64,000 bases of DNA from Nitrosomonas sp. HPC101 (GTDB taxonomy: Bacteria; Pseudomonadota; Gammaproteobacteria; Burkholderiales; Nitrosomonadaceae). Under the pieces are notes generated by a model. That model did no database searches. It was not told the origin of the DNA and saw only the letters and a program-made list of their open reading frames with translations. The stretch is taken from NCBI RefSeq assembly GCF_009833125.1, contig NZ_QRCC01000009.1, forward strand, positions 1 to 64,000. Direction: 5' to 3'. Position numbers and translations under genes: made by a program. Positions 1 through 9,398 of the stretch are shown here, one piece after another; within the stretch, counting starts at the first letter, position 1; the number at the start of each line of letters is the position of its first letter.

Positions 1-20
1 GCTGTGGCTGTGGCTGTGGC
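1..20. repeat. GCTGTG hexanucleotide repeat inside tolA
   Basis: Three tandem copies of GCTGTG run from the window edge and encode Pro-Gln repeats of the TolA arm on the minus strand. The repeat continues beyond position 1, so its copy number cannot be read. Such in-frame hexamers can change length without a frameshift. Confidence 0.6.
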
Positions 21-250
21 TTAACTTTAACTGGCTCGGGCTTGGACGTTACTTTTTCGACAGACTGAGCAGGTTTGACAGATTGCCGGGGCAGTTCGGC
101 CCATAAATCAACAGACATTGCCTCGGGCACATCATTTTTCCAGTTCAGGCCAAACACCAGCAAAGCAAGAAACGCGGCGTGTACCAGCAAGGCAAACAAC
201 GCTGCACGCAGTTTTCCCGGTTCGCTCTTATGTCCAGGTAGCCGGATCAT
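1..250 (-). CDS. tolA: TolA, N-terminal part (cut by window edge)
   Basis: Reading leftward from ATG at 250, the 83 visible codons give a short basic N-terminus, one hydrophobic segment at about residues 14-35, then a Pro/Lys/Gln/Glu-rich stretch ending in repeated Pro-Gln at the window edge. This is the layout of TolA: an inner-membrane anchor followed by an extended periplasmic arm that links TolQR to Pal and the outer membrane. The gene lies 20 bp downstream of tolR in the same direction, as in tol operons. The domain that contacts TolB and Pal lies outside the window. The identification rests on context and architecture, because TolA arms are poorly conserved in sequence. Confidence 0.85.
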   Translation of the reverse strand, partial: MIRLPGHKSEPGKLRAALFALLVHAAFLALLVFGLNWKNDVPEAMSVDLWAELPRQSVKPAQSVEKVTSKPEPVKVKPQPQPQ

Positions 251-270
251 TGCGTATACACCCCGCTCGT

Positions 271-687
271 TTATTTTGACCTGGTTAACAATCCGATTTT
301 ACGGATTTGTTGTTGTTGCAGCAGATCCATTATGCGAATCACTTCTTCATAGCGGACATTTTTATCTGCCGCGATCACAACAGGCTGATCGACATTCTGT
401 GCCTGTTTAGCCTTGATCAGCTCCACCAGCTGGTTGCGATCAACCTGCTGTTCCTGGTTCGCTCCGGCACGATCGCGTAACGTAAGGCTTCCATTTGCAG
501 CAATTGTAACCTCCAGAGGCTCTGCTGGTGGCATAGATGATTTACCAATTTCAGGTAACTCGATCTGACTGGGTTGGATGAGTGGCGCTGTAATCATAAA
601 AATGATAAGCAGTACCAGCATGACATCAATGTATGGCACAACATTGATCTCGTTCATCAACCGACGTTTATTGCGACGTTGGATCAT
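271..687 (-). CDS. tolR: TolR, ExbD/TolR-family proton-channel subunit
   Basis: 138 residues, the usual length for TolR. One transmembrane segment lies at about residues 17-37 and carries the Asp of the motif YIDVMLVLLIIFM (Asp21), the proton-responsive residue of the ExbD/TolR family. A periplasmic domain follows. TolR works with TolQ in the inner membrane to couple the proton motive force to TolA movement, which supports outer-membrane constriction at division. The start ATG overlaps the tolQ stop (ATGA, 684-687), indicating translational coupling. Confidence 0.93.
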   Translation of the reverse strand: MIQRRNKRRLMNEINVVPYIDVMLVLLIIFMITAPLIQPSQIELPEIGKSSMPPAEPLEVTIAANGSLTLRDRAGANQEQQVDRNQLVELIKAKQAQNVDQPVVIAADKNVRYEEVIRIMDLLQQQQIRKIGLLTRSK

Positions 688-1388
688 GAGAAATTCGCCA
701 TATCCCGGGGTTTGGCCACACGACGTTGCAGAACATTGGATACTTCCTCTATAAAGCTTTCGTAGCGCGTGGCAAGTTGAGCAGTGTCACTGGCGTAGCG
801 GTTATAGGCAATCACAGCAGGAATCGCTGCAAAAAGCCCCATTGCCGTTGCAATCAGCGCTTCGGCAATGCCGGGTGCAACATGCGCAATCGTTGCCTGA
901 CTCACACTGGACAACTCGCGAAAGGCATTCATGATTCCCCACACCGTTCCAAACAACCCTACATAAGGGCTAACTGATCCCACAGTAGCCAGGAATGACA
1001 AATGTGACTCAAGCCTGTCCATTTCCCGTTGGTAAACAGCCCGCATTGCGCCACGCGTACTATCCATGACGGGGCCAATATCGGTTCCCGGCTGGTATTT
1101 GGTAAATTCACGAAACCCGGCTTCAAAAATACGTTCCATACCGCCTGCTGCATGACGTGCACTGGCTGCCCGCTGATAAAGCACGTTCAAATCCGAGCCA
1201 CGCCAGAATATGCTTTCAAATTCATCGGTTTGTTTGATTTCCTGGCGGAGCGTAAACAATTTCCTGAAAATAAACCACCAGGAAACAAGCGAAGCCAGCA
1301 GTAATAACAGCATAACCAGTTGAACTGGTAAGCTTGCGCTGCCAATCAGGTGAAGAAATGATAAATCCTGGGTGATGGTTTTACTCAT
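684..1388 (-). CDS. tolQ: TolQ, MotA/TolQ/ExbB proton-channel subunit
   Basis: 234 residues with three predicted membrane segments: about 15-37, 135-160 and 170-195. The last two form the conserved MotA/TolQ/ExbB domain, with VSPYVGLFGTVWGIM and EALIATAMGLFAAIPAV visible. TolQ forms the oligomeric channel around TolR dimers in the inner membrane and powers the Tol-Pal system. The start overlaps the end of ybgC by 8 bp and the stop overlaps the tolR start by 4 bp, so ybgC-tolQ-tolR-tolA is a tightly packed operon. Confidence 0.95.
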   Translation of the reverse strand: MSKTITQDLSFLHLIGSASLPVQLVMLLLLLASLVSWWFIFRKLFTLRQEIKQTDEFESIFWRGSDLNVLYQRAASARHAAGGMERIFEAGFREFTKYQPGTDIGPVMDSTRGAMRAVYQREMDRLESHLSFLATVGSVSPYVGLFGTVWGIMNAFRELSSVSQATIAHVAPGIAEALIATAMGLFAAIPAVIAYNRYASDTAQLATRYESFIEEVSNVLQRRVAKPRDMANFS

Positions 1389-1794
1389 GGCGGCTGTTTT
1401 CTATTTTTTGACGAAGAAGAGGTGGAATACTAATTGGTTTTAACGTATCTGATCCGACACATACTGCATGGACAGTTGCGTCGGCCAGCGTATCTTGCTC
1501 ACGCACAATCTGCTGCTGCAACGTTATCCGGCTTCTGCCAATTTCTGTCACCTTCACGGTGATGTTCAACAGATCGTCTAATACTGCCGGTTTAAAATAT
1601 TCGATACTGAGTGAGCGAATCAGAAAAATCATTTTGTGTGACCGGATCATGGTATCCACTGTAAACCCCAGATCGCGCAACCACTCATAACGGGCGCGCT
1701 CCATGAAATTAAGGTAGGATCCATGATAAACAACGCCTCCTGTATCTGTATCCTGGTAATAAACGCGTACAGGATGAACAAAAGCAGTTTTCAT
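1381..1794 (-). CDS. ybgC: YbgC-family acyl-CoA thioesterase of the Tol-Pal locus
   Basis: 137-residue single hotdog domain. The N-terminal motif YYQDTDTGGVVYH has the catalytic Asp (Asp17) of the 4-hydroxybenzoyl-CoA thioesterase/YbgC family. YbgC proteins hydrolyse acyl-CoA or acyl-ACP thioesters in the cytoplasm and are regularly the first gene of tol-pal operons, as here. The physiological substrate cannot be told from the sequence. Length and position match the family. The 58-bp gap to ruvB upstream leaves little room for a separate promoter. Confidence 0.92.
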   Translation of the reverse strand: MKTAFVHPVRVYYQDTDTGGVVYHGSYLNFMERARYEWLRDLGFTVDTMIRSHKMIFLIRSLSIEYFKPAVLDDLLNITVKVTEIGRSRITLQQQIVREQDTLADATVHAVCVGSDTLKPISIPPLLRQKIENSRHE

Positions 1795-1852
1795 TTTTGT
1801 AAAATACTCTTCAAAGATATTGAATTCCTGGTTTACGGGTTGTTGTCAGCTT

Positions 1853-2893
1853 TTAATCCGAATCGAACAGGCTTGGGACAGTAGTTCGTTGTGAGGGAAT
1901 GATATCGAAATGCTGATAAGCCATAGCGGTTGCCATGCGGCCACGCGGCGTGCGCTGCAAAAAACCCTGTTGAATAAGATAGGGCTCCAGTACTTCTTCG
2001 ATCGTGTCACGCTCTTCATTAATGGCAGCAGCAAGATTATCCACACCCACCGGGCCGCCATCAAATTTTTCCAGTACTGCCAGCAGCAGTTTTCTGTCCA
2101 GCACATCCAGGCCAGTAGCATCCACATCCAGCATCAGCAAAGCCGCATCAGCCACCTGACGATCCACACGCCCATTTGCCCGAACTTCAGCAAAATCACG
2201 TACTCTGCGTAACAAACGATTGGCAATACGTGGTGTACCTCGTGATCGGCGTGCAATTTCGCTGGCGCCATCGACAGTTATATCAACGTTGAACAGGCTA
2301 GCGGAGCGGATGACGATCTTGCATAATTCGTCCGTGGTATAAAACTCCAGGCGGGAGACGATGCCAAAGCGATCTCTCAGCGGATTGGTCAGCATGCCTG
2401 CGCGCGTGGTAGCGCCTACCAGAGTAAAACTCGGTAAATCAATCTTGACCGACCTTGCTGCCACCCCTTCACCGATCATGATATCAAGCTGATAATCTTC
2501 CATCGCGGGATACAGTATTTCCTCGACAACGGGTGAAAGCCGGTGAATTTCATCAATAAACAGTACATCATTAGCTTCCAGATTGGTCAGCAAAGCGGCC
2601 AGATCACCCGCACGCTCCAGCACCGGGCCGGAAGTCTGCCGCAAATTCACGCCCATTTCGCGAGCAACAATATGGGCCAGTGTTGTTTTACCCAGTCCGG
2701 GTGGACCAAACAGCAGCACATGATCCAGCGCTTCTTGCCTTTGCCTGGCAGCTTCGATAAAGATCTTTAACTGCTCACGAATCTTTTCCTGACCGACATA
2801 GTCATCCAGATGAACGGGGCGAAGTGCACGTTCTATGACTTCCTCTTGAGAAGAAAACGGGGAAGCAGTAAGAATTCTATCCGATTCAATCAT
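1853..2893 (-). CDS. ruvB: RuvB, Holliday junction branch-migration ATPase
   Basis: 346 residues. The AAA+ motor has Walker A GPPGLGKT at 63-70, Walker B/DEIH at 114-117 and the GATTRAG sensor near residue 160. A C-terminal winged helix contains the TPRGR motif. RuvB hexamers, loaded by RuvA, drive branch migration of Holliday junctions during recombinational repair. The gene follows ruvA by 18 bp in the order ruvC-ruvA-ruvB, the common proteobacterial arrangement. Length and motifs are normal. Confidence 0.97.
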   Translation of the reverse strand: MIESDRILTASPFSSQEEVIERALRPVHLDDYVGQEKIREQLKIFIEAARQRQEALDHVLLFGPPGLGKTTLAHIVAREMGVNLRQTSGPVLERAGDLAALLTNLEANDVLFIDEIHRLSPVVEEILYPAMEDYQLDIMIGEGVAARSVKIDLPSFTLVGATTRAGMLTNPLRDRFGIVSRLEFYTTDELCKIVIRSASLFNVDITVDGASEIARRSRGTPRIANRLLRRVRDFAEVRANGRVDRQVADAALLMLDVDATGLDVLDRKLLLAVLEKFDGGPVGVDNLAAAINEERDTIEEVLEPYLIQQGFLQRTPRGRMATAMAYQHFDIIPSQRTTVPSLFDSD

Positions 2894-2911
2894 TTAAGAT
2901 CAGTCAGAGTG

Positions 2912-3496
2912 TTATTTTGCTTTCGATAAAAATTTCAATGACTGCATGATACCGTCAGATACTGTAACGCCTTCCGGTAATTGCGCTAATGCCCGGTCAG
3001 CTTCGCGGCCATTATAGCCCAGCGCCAATAATGCAGAGAGAATGTCTCTACCAATGCCGGACGTAACCGTTCCCGTTGCGGACAGAACTGATGCCGGGTT
3101 GATCTTGTCACGTAATTCCAGCAGTAAACGCTCTGCTGTTTTCTTTCCAATGCCGGGAATCCCGGTTAAGCGAATGCTGTCCTGTGATACCACAGCCTGA
3201 TGGAGATCGGTGACGCTCAAGCCGGACAGGATTGCCAAACCTGTTCTCGCACCAATGCCAGAGATTTTTGTAAGCTGGCGAAACAGCGTTCGCTCCTGCT
3301 CTGTCATAAAACCAAACAATAAATGCGCATCCTCTCGCACCCAGTAATGGGTGTGGAGTGTTATCCTGTTACCAATATCGGGTAGCTTACAGAAGGTACT
3401 CATCGGTACATCAATCTCATAACCAACACCCTGTACATCGACCAGCACCAGCGGAGGATGTTTCTCCAGCAGCAATCCGGTGATCCTGCCAATCAC
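2912..3496 (-). CDS. ruvA: RuvA, Holliday junction DNA-binding subunit
   Basis: I place the start at GTG 3496, giving 194 residues beginning [13 protein letters not shown] longer open frame exists upstream, but the family N-terminus aligns with this GTG. It also forms a GTGA overlap with the ruvC stop (3493-3496), implying coupling. Two helix-hairpin-helix motifs are visible: [10 protein letters not shown] at about 70-80 and [13 protein letters not shown] at about 106-118. The C-terminal domain III contacts RuvB. RuvA tetramers hold the four-way junction open and flat for RuvB-driven branch migration. Confidence 0.95.
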   Translation of the reverse strand: MIGRITGLLLEKHPPLVLVDVQGVGYEIDVPMSTFCKLPDIGNRITLHTHYWVREDAHLLFGFMTEQERTLFRQLTKISGIGARTGLAILSGLSVTDLHQAVVSQDSIRLTGIPGIGKKTAERLLLELRDKINPASVLSATGTVTSGIGRDILSALLALGYNGREADRALAQLPEGVTVSDGIMQSLKFLSKAK

Positions 3497-4029
3497 CGAC
3501 AACTGCCCCGGTTTGAGTGATTGCGCATCCCCAGGGCAAGCAAACCTGTTCCTCCATGAGCATGACAAATGGCACAGGCCAGCGCATCGGCTGCATCCGG
3601 ACGAGGACGCTCCCCCAATCTCAACAATCGCATAACCATTTCCTGCACTTGCTCTTTCCGGGCATGTCCGTTTCCGACTACGGATTGTTTGATTTGCAGT
3701 GCGGTATATTCGAACACAGAAAGTTCATGCAGGACTGCAGCACTAATTGCGGCACCACGTGCTTGTCCGAGCAGCAGTGTTGATTTTGGGTTGACATTGA
3801 CAAAAACCTGCTCTACAGCAACCTGCTCCGGCTGGTGCTGCTGAATAATTTCATTCAGCCCATCGAGAATGGTCTTCAAGCGATCCGGCAAACCGGATTT
3901 TCCGGTTACGACACAGCCGCTCCCAAGGTAGCTTAATTGGTTTCCATTTTTTTCGATAACGCCAAAGCCTGTTATGTGTAAACCCGGGTCAATTCCCAGT
4001 ATGCGGATATTCTTGCCGGAATGTAACAA
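3493..4029 (-). CDS. ruvC: RuvC, Holliday junction resolvase
   Basis: 178 residues with an RNase H-like fold. The acidic active-site residues are visible: Asp14 in GIDPG, Glu73 in AVEQVF, and Asp145/Asp148 in RPDAADALA. RuvC cuts Holliday junctions symmetrically, completing the RuvAB reaction encoded just downstream. Only 2 bp separate it from the yebC stop upstream, so yebC-ruvC-ruvA-ruvB is probably one transcript. Length is typical for the family. Confidence 0.96.
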   Translation of the reverse strand: MLHSGKNIRILGIDPGLHITGFGVIEKNGNQLSYLGSGCVVTGKSGLPDRLKTILDGLNEIIQQHQPEQVAVEQVFVNVNPKSTLLLGQARGAAISAAVLHELSVFEYTALQIKQSVVGNGHARKEQVQEMVMRLLRLGERPRPDAADALACAICHAHGGTGLLALGMRNHSNRGSCR

Positions 4030-4031
4030 GA

Positions 4032-4757
4032 TTAAATATCTAAAATGGCTGTGGTGTAAACATCCTGTACATCATCTATATCTTCCAGGGCATCCAGCAG
4101 CTTCTGCATTCTGGTTGCGTCATCACCCTGCAACAAGACTTCATTTTCCGGCTTCCAGGTTACTTCAGCCAGTTCAGCCTTAAAACCGGATTTTTCGAGC
4201 CCATCCTTGACTGCCACGAATACATCCGGACCGGTAATGACTTCCAAGCTGCCATCATCATTACTGATAACATCCTCGGCGCCCGCTTCAAGTGCAGCTT
4301 CCAACAATTGTGCTTCACTGGTACCCGGTGCAAACAATAATTGGCCGCAATGCGTGAATAAGTATGCAACAGAGCCATCCGTTCCCAGGTTGCCGCCGTG
4401 TTTGGTAAACGCGTGGCGAACATCCGCCACGGTTCGCGTGCGGTTATCCGTCATGCAGTCAACCATGACTGCTGCTCCGGATACCCCATAACCTTCGTAG
4501 CGGATTTCTTCATAGTTAACGCCCCCGAGCTCTCCGCACCCACGCTTGATTGCGCGCTCCACGTTATCTTTCGGCATATTATGTCCGAAAGCTTTATCCA
4601 TTGCCAATCTCAGCCGAGGATTGCTGCTCGGATCCCCGCCACCCAGCCGGGCAGCCACTGTAATTTCCTTGATCAGACGCGTAAAGATCTTTCCCCGTCT
4701 TGCATCCTGTGCGGCCTTCTTGTGCTTGATATTGGCCCATTTGCTATGACCAGCCAT
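4032..4757 (-). CDS. yebC: YebC/PmpR-family protein
   Basis: 241 residues starting [14 protein letters not shown], the hallmark N-terminus of the YebC/TACO1 family, followed by the [12 protein letters not shown] and [14 protein letters not shown] segments. Family members were first described as DNA-binding regulators. Some, including TACO1 and some bacterial YebC proteins, help ribosomes translate proline-rich sequences. Which role applies here cannot be decided from the sequence. The gene heads the ruvCAB cluster, a linkage conserved in many proteobacteria. Confidence 0.93.
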   Translation of the reverse strand: MAGHSKWANIKHKKAAQDARRGKIFTRLIKEITVAARLGGGDPSSNPRLRLAMDKAFGHNMPKDNVERAIKRGCGELGGVNYEEIRYEGYGVSGAAVMVDCMTDNRTRTVADVRHAFTKHGGNLGTDGSVAYLFTHCGQLLFAPGTSEAQLLEAALEAGAEDVISNDDGSLEVITGPDVFVAVKDGLEKSGFKAELAEVTWKPENEVLLQGDDATRMQKLLDALEDIDDVQDVYTTAILDI

Positions 4758-4827
4758 TGACTTCCTCTAATCACTGAAAGGCTACAATGCTACCATTGCA
4801 GCATTATTGTATAAAGCGTGCCGCAAA

Positions 4828-7800
4828 CTATACTATTTCTCCTGAACGTTCTGTCGTGTTCGCTGTGCCGCATCCAGGGCCGGATATCCGGCTTCTTCCC
4901 CCAGCGTGGAGCGCTACCTGAATCTGCGTACTGATGCGCTCTTTCAAGGCAGGTACATGCGAAATGACGCCGATCAGCTTCCCTTCCTGTCGCAGGCCTG
5001 CGAGGGTTTCCAGAGCGGTGTCGAGGGCTTCCTCGTCTAGTGTGCCAAAGCCCTCATCCAGAAACAGTGAATCCACCCGGACATTCTGGCTGGCCATATA
5101 GGATAAACCCAGCGCCAGGGACAGGCTGACGATAAAACTCTCGCCGCCGGAGAGATTTTTTGTGGATCGAATTTCCCCAGCCTGATAGCTATCGATCACG
5201 TTGAGTTCCAGCGGTTGGACATCATCACGAACCAACAAGTAGCGATCCGTCATCTTCTGCAGCTGCCGGTTAGCGTGGCCAATCATCATCTCGAAGGTCA
5301 GTCCCTGGGCAAAATTGCGGTACTTCTTACCGTCCGCGGAACCGATCAATTCATGCAGACTTTCCCACTTGTGGCACTCTTTTTTCTGGGCCTCGATAGC
5401 CGCCTGCTTTTCCTTGATCCGCTCTTTTGCAGCTGTATTCTCATTTAGCTTGTGCCTGAGAGCAGCAATAATGTCCCGCAACTCTCTCAGAGCCTCCTCG
5501 TGTTCCTTGAATTGGGACTCAAGCACTTCCAGCGGTTTGTCGGTGAGTCTGCGGGCCATTTCCGAGGCCAGGCGTGTTTCCCGATCCTTCTGTCTGGCTT
5601 TCAGGTCTGCTTGTCGATCATCCAGATCCTTGGCCATGGCCGTCAACTCAGCCCGACCTTCAGAAGGCAATATGGCCGTCAGGAACTGTTCTTCATTTGA
5701 AAAGCCAACGGGCGCGAGTGCTGCGGCGAATTCAGTTTCCAGCCTTCTCAGTTCCGGCTCCCGTTGGTCGATGCGTTTCTTCAGAGATTCGACATAGGCC
5801 TTCGCGGTATTCCATTTTTGTTGGAGTTCATTATGCCGTTCTCTGGCCTGTTTTTCGGCACCTTCAGCATCAGAAACCGTCTTGTTCAAGCGACTTTCCT
5901 CATCGTCCGGCTTTTTGTCGCCGTAAAGCACATTACGCTCATTACTCCCGGCGGCAAGTTCCTTTTTCAAGATCTCCAGGCGTTCCAGCTTTTCAGTCAG
6001 GGTGATGTTTTGAGTTTCGATAACCGCATCCAGCCGCTTCACCTCACTGTCGATGTCAGCAATTTGTTTCTCGATGTCCGTCTTTTCCCTGGCCTGGGCC
6101 TGCCATGATTTCAGCCGTACTCTGAGAGTTTCAAGTAACAATGAAATATCCCTGTCAGGGGCATCTGCAATGCCAAGCGGCAGCAATTTGCTAGAGACAA
6201 CTTGCCTGCGTTCGGCAAAATCAGCCTGGAATTTTTCCAGATTGCCTTTCGCTTCGGCAAGCGCTCTTTCGGCAGCCTTCTTGTCATTAGCCGCTGCTGA
6301 CTCCAGCTTTTCAGCCTCAGCCAGGTTTTTGCGGGCCAGGTTTTCAGCTTCTTCGAGTTTCTTGATCGCGGCTTCCTGATCCTCGGCTTTACTGATCAGC
6401 CTGGTCAGGATGTCGATCTTCTGTTCGGTTTCATCGGGAGCAGGGACATTCCCTTCCGCAAACGGGTGTTCGGTTGCGCCGCAGAGTGGACAGGGCTTGC
6501 CGTCTTCCAGCTTTGCCCGATGATCTTCAAGCTCCGCAATTTTCGTCAGGAAGGCCATTTCACGCAGCAGGGTTTCTTTCTCGGAGCGGTATTCCCGCAA
6601 CAAGCGGTCCCCCAGTAGCTGGCTCAAAGCATCCTTGCCCTGCTGAAGCTGTTTTGAGGCATCCTGCAACTCTTGCTCCCGAATGCCGAATTGCTTCTGA
6701 CAGACATCAAATGACTTGACTGCCTGTTCCCAGACTCTCGCTGTCTTGTCGTGGTCGATCTCTTTTTGAACGCTTTCATTTTTCCTGGAGAGCAGATCAC
6801 TCAACTGTTCTTCAATTCCAGCCAGACCACCGATCAGCCATTCGTCCTGCGCATGCTCTTTGAGGTAGCCGCTCACAAGGCCTAACGCCTCAAGAGCCCT
6901 GGATCGTTTTTCATGTTCTTCATGCCGGGCTTTTTTGTCAGCATCAATTTTTGCCACATCCTTCTTACAACCCTCATTTCCTTCCGAAACAGTTTTTTTC
7001 TGATCGGCAAGTCTCTGATCCAAAGAGCGAACCTTCTGCAATGCAGGCGCGGCTGCTTTCAGCTCTTCTTTTGCCTGAGCGGTTTGTTGCTCGGCTGATT
7101 TCAGTACTCCGGCCTGTTCCTTGGCGGAGGATTCGATTCCAGGAAGCGCATCTTCCTCGGTTTTCAATGCGGCTCTGTCATCCGTCTGCTGCTTACGGGT
7201 AGCGGTGAGCGTCGCGTATGCGCCGTCCAGTGAGACGGCATTCAAAGCTCGATTGAGCTTTTCACGATCCGGCTTGAACGTCTCGATATCGCTTAGCAGT
7301 TTACTCGCTTCGTCAGTCAGGTTGCCGATTTCCTTCTTCAGCCCATCGATGGCGGTGAGCCAGGCAATGGCCTTCTCGATATCAGTAGATTTGGCTGCAA
7401 GTTCTGTCGCTTCCTTCTGTTTTGTCTCAAGTGCCTGTCCAATCTCTTGTTCCTGCTCCGGCTCAAGAATCACGATGCCTGCCGTTTCAACCTGGAGCAA
7501 GCTCAATTTTTCCCATTCCTCGCGCTGGCGTTCATGGACGCGGATGGATATCAGGCTGTAGATCTCTGTGCCCGTGATCTGTTCCAGAATCGGAGCGCGA
7601 TCATCCGGTGCTGCCTGCAGGAACGCGGCAAAGCCGCCCTGGGCCAGCAGCATGGAACGGGTAAAACGGTCAAAATCCATGCCGGTAGCCAACTCGATCT
7701 GGTCGGCCACACCTCTGATCTTGGATTCGAAAATCTCGCCGGAATCGGCATTGGCAATTTCGTGCTTCGGGGCCTGGAGTTCGCCATCCGGCTTCTTGCG

Positions 7801-8103
7801 CGCCCGACGTTGGCTCCAGTGGCAGCGGTAACGTCCAGACTGGGTTTCGAAGACCACCTCGGCAAAGCATTCACCGGTCTGGCGGGACATGATTTCGTTT
7901 CCGCTCTTGGTAACCTTACTCAGGCGCGGCGTCCGTCCATAAAGGGCGAGGCAAATAGCATCAAGAATCGTGGTCTTTCCCGCGCCGGTGGGGCCGGTGA
8001 TGGCGAAGATGCCGTCAGATACGAAGGCCGGGTGTGTCAGATCGATTTGCCATTCGCCAACCAATGAGTTCAGATTTTTGAAGCGTATCTGCAGTATTCT
8101 CAT
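4828..8103 (-). CDS. sbcC: SbcC, Rad50-like ATPase subunit of the SbcCD nuclease
   Basis: 1091 residues, SMC-like. An N-terminal ATPase lobe has Walker A GPTGAGKTT at about 37-45. Long Lys/Glu/Ala-rich coiled coils follow, with a Rad50 zinc hook CPLCG at about residue 538. The C-terminal lobe carries the signature NLSGGES near 984 and Walker B LFLDEGFGTLD near 1012. SbcCD cleaves DNA hairpins and protein-blocked ends arising from palindromes and stalled forks. The gene starts 12 bp after the sbcD stop in the same operon. The conserved start MRILQIRFKNLNSL supports this ATG. Confidence 0.95.
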   Translation of the reverse strand: MRILQIRFKNLNSLVGEWQIDLTHPAFVSDGIFAITGPTGAGKTTILDAICLALYGRTPRLSKVTKSGNEIMSRQTGECFAEVVFETQSGRYRCHWSQRRARKKPDGELQAPKHEIANADSGEIFESKIRGVADQIELATGMDFDRFTRSMLLAQGGFAAFLQAAPDDRAPILEQITGTEIYSLISIRVHERQREEWEKLSLLQVETAGIVILEPEQEQEIGQALETKQKEATELAAKSTDIEKAIAWLTAIDGLKKEIGNLTDEASKLLSDIETFKPDREKLNRALNAVSLDGAYATLTATRKQQTDDRAALKTEEDALPGIESSAKEQAGVLKSAEQQTAQAKEELKAAAPALQKVRSLDQRLADQKKTVSEGNEGCKKDVAKIDADKKARHEEHEKRSRALEALGLVSGYLKEHAQDEWLIGGLAGIEEQLSDLLSRKNESVQKEIDHDKTARVWEQAVKSFDVCQKQFGIREQELQDASKQLQQGKDALSQLLGDRLLREYRSEKETLLREMAFLTKIAELEDHRAKLEDGKPCPLCGATEHPFAEGNVPAPDETEQKIDILTRLISKAEDQEAAIKKLEEAENLARKNLAEAEKLESAAANDKKAAERALAEAKGNLEKFQADFAERRQVVSSKLLPLGIADAPDRDISLLLETLRVRLKSWQAQAREKTDIEKQIADIDSEVKRLDAVIETQNITLTEKLERLEILKKELAAGSNERNVLYGDKKPDDEESRLNKTVSDAEGAEKQARERHNELQQKWNTAKAYVESLKKRIDQREPELRRLETEFAAALAPVGFSNEEQFLTAILPSEGRAELTAMAKDLDDRQADLKARQKDRETRLASEMARRLTDKPLEVLESQFKEHEEALRELRDIIAALRHKLNENTAAKERIKEKQAAIEAQKKECHKWESLHELIGSADGKKYRNFAQGLTFEMMIGHANRQLQKMTDRYLLVRDDVQPLELNVIDSYQAGEIRSTKNLSGGESFIVSLSLALGLSYMASQNVRVDSLFLDEGFGTLDEEALDTALETLAGLRQEGKLIGVISHVPALKERISTQIQVALHAGGRSRISGPGCGTANTTERSGEIV

Positions 8104-8114
8104 CGACAGCTTCT

Positions 8115-9344
8115 CTATTCCGCCTGTACGTCATCTTCGTAGAAGGACGAGAGTACTTCCTGATAGGCTCGCAGCAGCTCCGGCCACTGCTCTTCAGGCA
8201 CGCTATAAACGGCAAGGCAGCGCTCAAACACCTCATTCACACTCAGGTCGTCGAGCGTTTCTTCTTCATGGGCTTGTTTCAGTACACGGCCGATGATGCG
8301 GTTGTTTTTGATTCGGAGGATTTCCATTTGTGTGCCGGAAATCGCAGCCTCCAGGCATTCGCGCAGGTCACCAATGATCTCGTCACCCTCGTAAATGACT
8401 TCGAGCCAGCCTTGGGAGTCGGTTGCCGACAATTCAAGGATGCGATTTGAGATGTCGTCCCAGTCTCCCTTGATGCACTCGAGTTTCTGAAACACCGGCA
8501 CATCGATCAGTTGTACGGATGCAGTTGTGCTATGGAATTCAATCTGACAAACGCTCTTCTGCTGTTTTGCCTCTCCAAACCCCATGGGCAATGGGGAACC
8601 GCTGTACCGAATGGTTTCGCAGCCGTTCACCTTTTGCGGGACATGGAGATGCCCAAGTGCCAGATAGTTGAAACAGGCAGGAAAAATCCCGGCCGTCACA
8701 TGAGCCAGGGAGCCGACATAGAGTTCGCGCACGCCATCGCCATCGACAGTTTTTCCGCCAGCGGTGAACAGATGCCCCATGCCAACGATGGGAATATCGG
8801 CCCCGAGTTCCTCACGCTTCTGTTCAGCCAAGGTGGCGACCGCATTGTAATGAGTGCGGATGCCGTCAATCAGCTTTTGCTCCTTGTCCTCGATGCTTTC
8901 ACCTGCTTCTGCTGTACGGATGTCCCTGTCACGGAGATAGGGCACGGCACAGACAATCAATTCAGGAACATCCTGCCCATTTCGGAGCACCAGCACTTCA
9001 CTTTCAGGATCGAGGGTGGTGCTTCCGATCACGTGAACGTCGAGCGCCCTAAGCAACTCTCTGGGGGCATTCAAAAAAGAGGGGGAATCGTGGTTTCCTG
9101 CGACAATGACAACGTGTCGACAGGGCGAAGCCGCCACCCGGCACAGGAATCGGTAATAAAGCGCCTGAGCATGATGGTTCGGAGTACTGGTGTCAAAAAT
9201 ATCACCGGCTACCAGCAGTGCATCAATTTTATTCTGTTGAATTGTCTCCGCCATCCAGGCCAGAAAGGCCTTGAATTCCTCATGGCGTTTTCTGCCGTAA
9301 AGCGTGCGGCCGATATGCCAGTCAGACGTATGGAGAATTCGCAT
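8115..9344 (-). CDS. sbcD: SbcD, Mre11-like exonuclease subunit
   Basis: 409 residues. Calcineurin-like phosphoesterase motifs are in order: SDWHIG (Asp8, His10), AGDIFD (Asp48), AGNHDS (Asn84, His85), then GMGHLF and LGHLH further on. These bind the two metal ions of the Mre11/SbcD nuclease. A C-terminal capping region follows. SbcD and SbcC form the heteromeric nuclease and are co-transcribed here (11 bp between genes). The 54-bp gap to the tsaD stop upstream leaves open whether tsaD lies in the same transcript. Confidence 0.95.
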   Translation of the reverse strand: MRILHTSDWHIGRTLYGRKRHEEFKAFLAWMAETIQQNKIDALLVAGDIFDTSTPNHHAQALYYRFLCRVAASPCRHVVIVAGNHDSPSFLNAPRELLRALDVHVIGSTTLDPESEVLVLRNGQDVPELIVCAVPYLRDRDIRTAEAGESIEDKEQKLIDGIRTHYNAVATLAEQKREELGADIPIVGMGHLFTAGGKTVDGDGVRELYVGSLAHVTAGIFPACFNYLALGHLHVPQKVNGCETIRYSGSPLPMGFGEAKQQKSVCQIEFHSTTASVQLIDVPVFQKLECIKGDWDDISNRILELSATDSQGWLEVIYEGDEIIGDLRECLEAAISGTQMEILRIKNNRIIGRVLKQAHEEETLDDLSVNEVFERCLAVYSVPEEQWPELLRAYQEVLSSFYEDDVQAE

Positions 9345-9398
9345 ACTGCCTTATCCCCCCGGTTAATCGGGAAGCTTCTTTTCTCGAGTGGTATGTTT

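Noticed and set aside
3497-3568. Longer upstream frame of ruvA beginning inside ruvC.
   Set aside because: The extra N-terminal residues do not resemble RuvA, and GTG 3496 gives the family N-terminus and a GTGA overlap with ruvC.
4828-9344. Many long open frames on the plus strand opposite sbcC and sbcD.
   Set aside because: They are antisense shadows of a high-quality coding frame. None has recognisable domains or its own ribosome-binding site.
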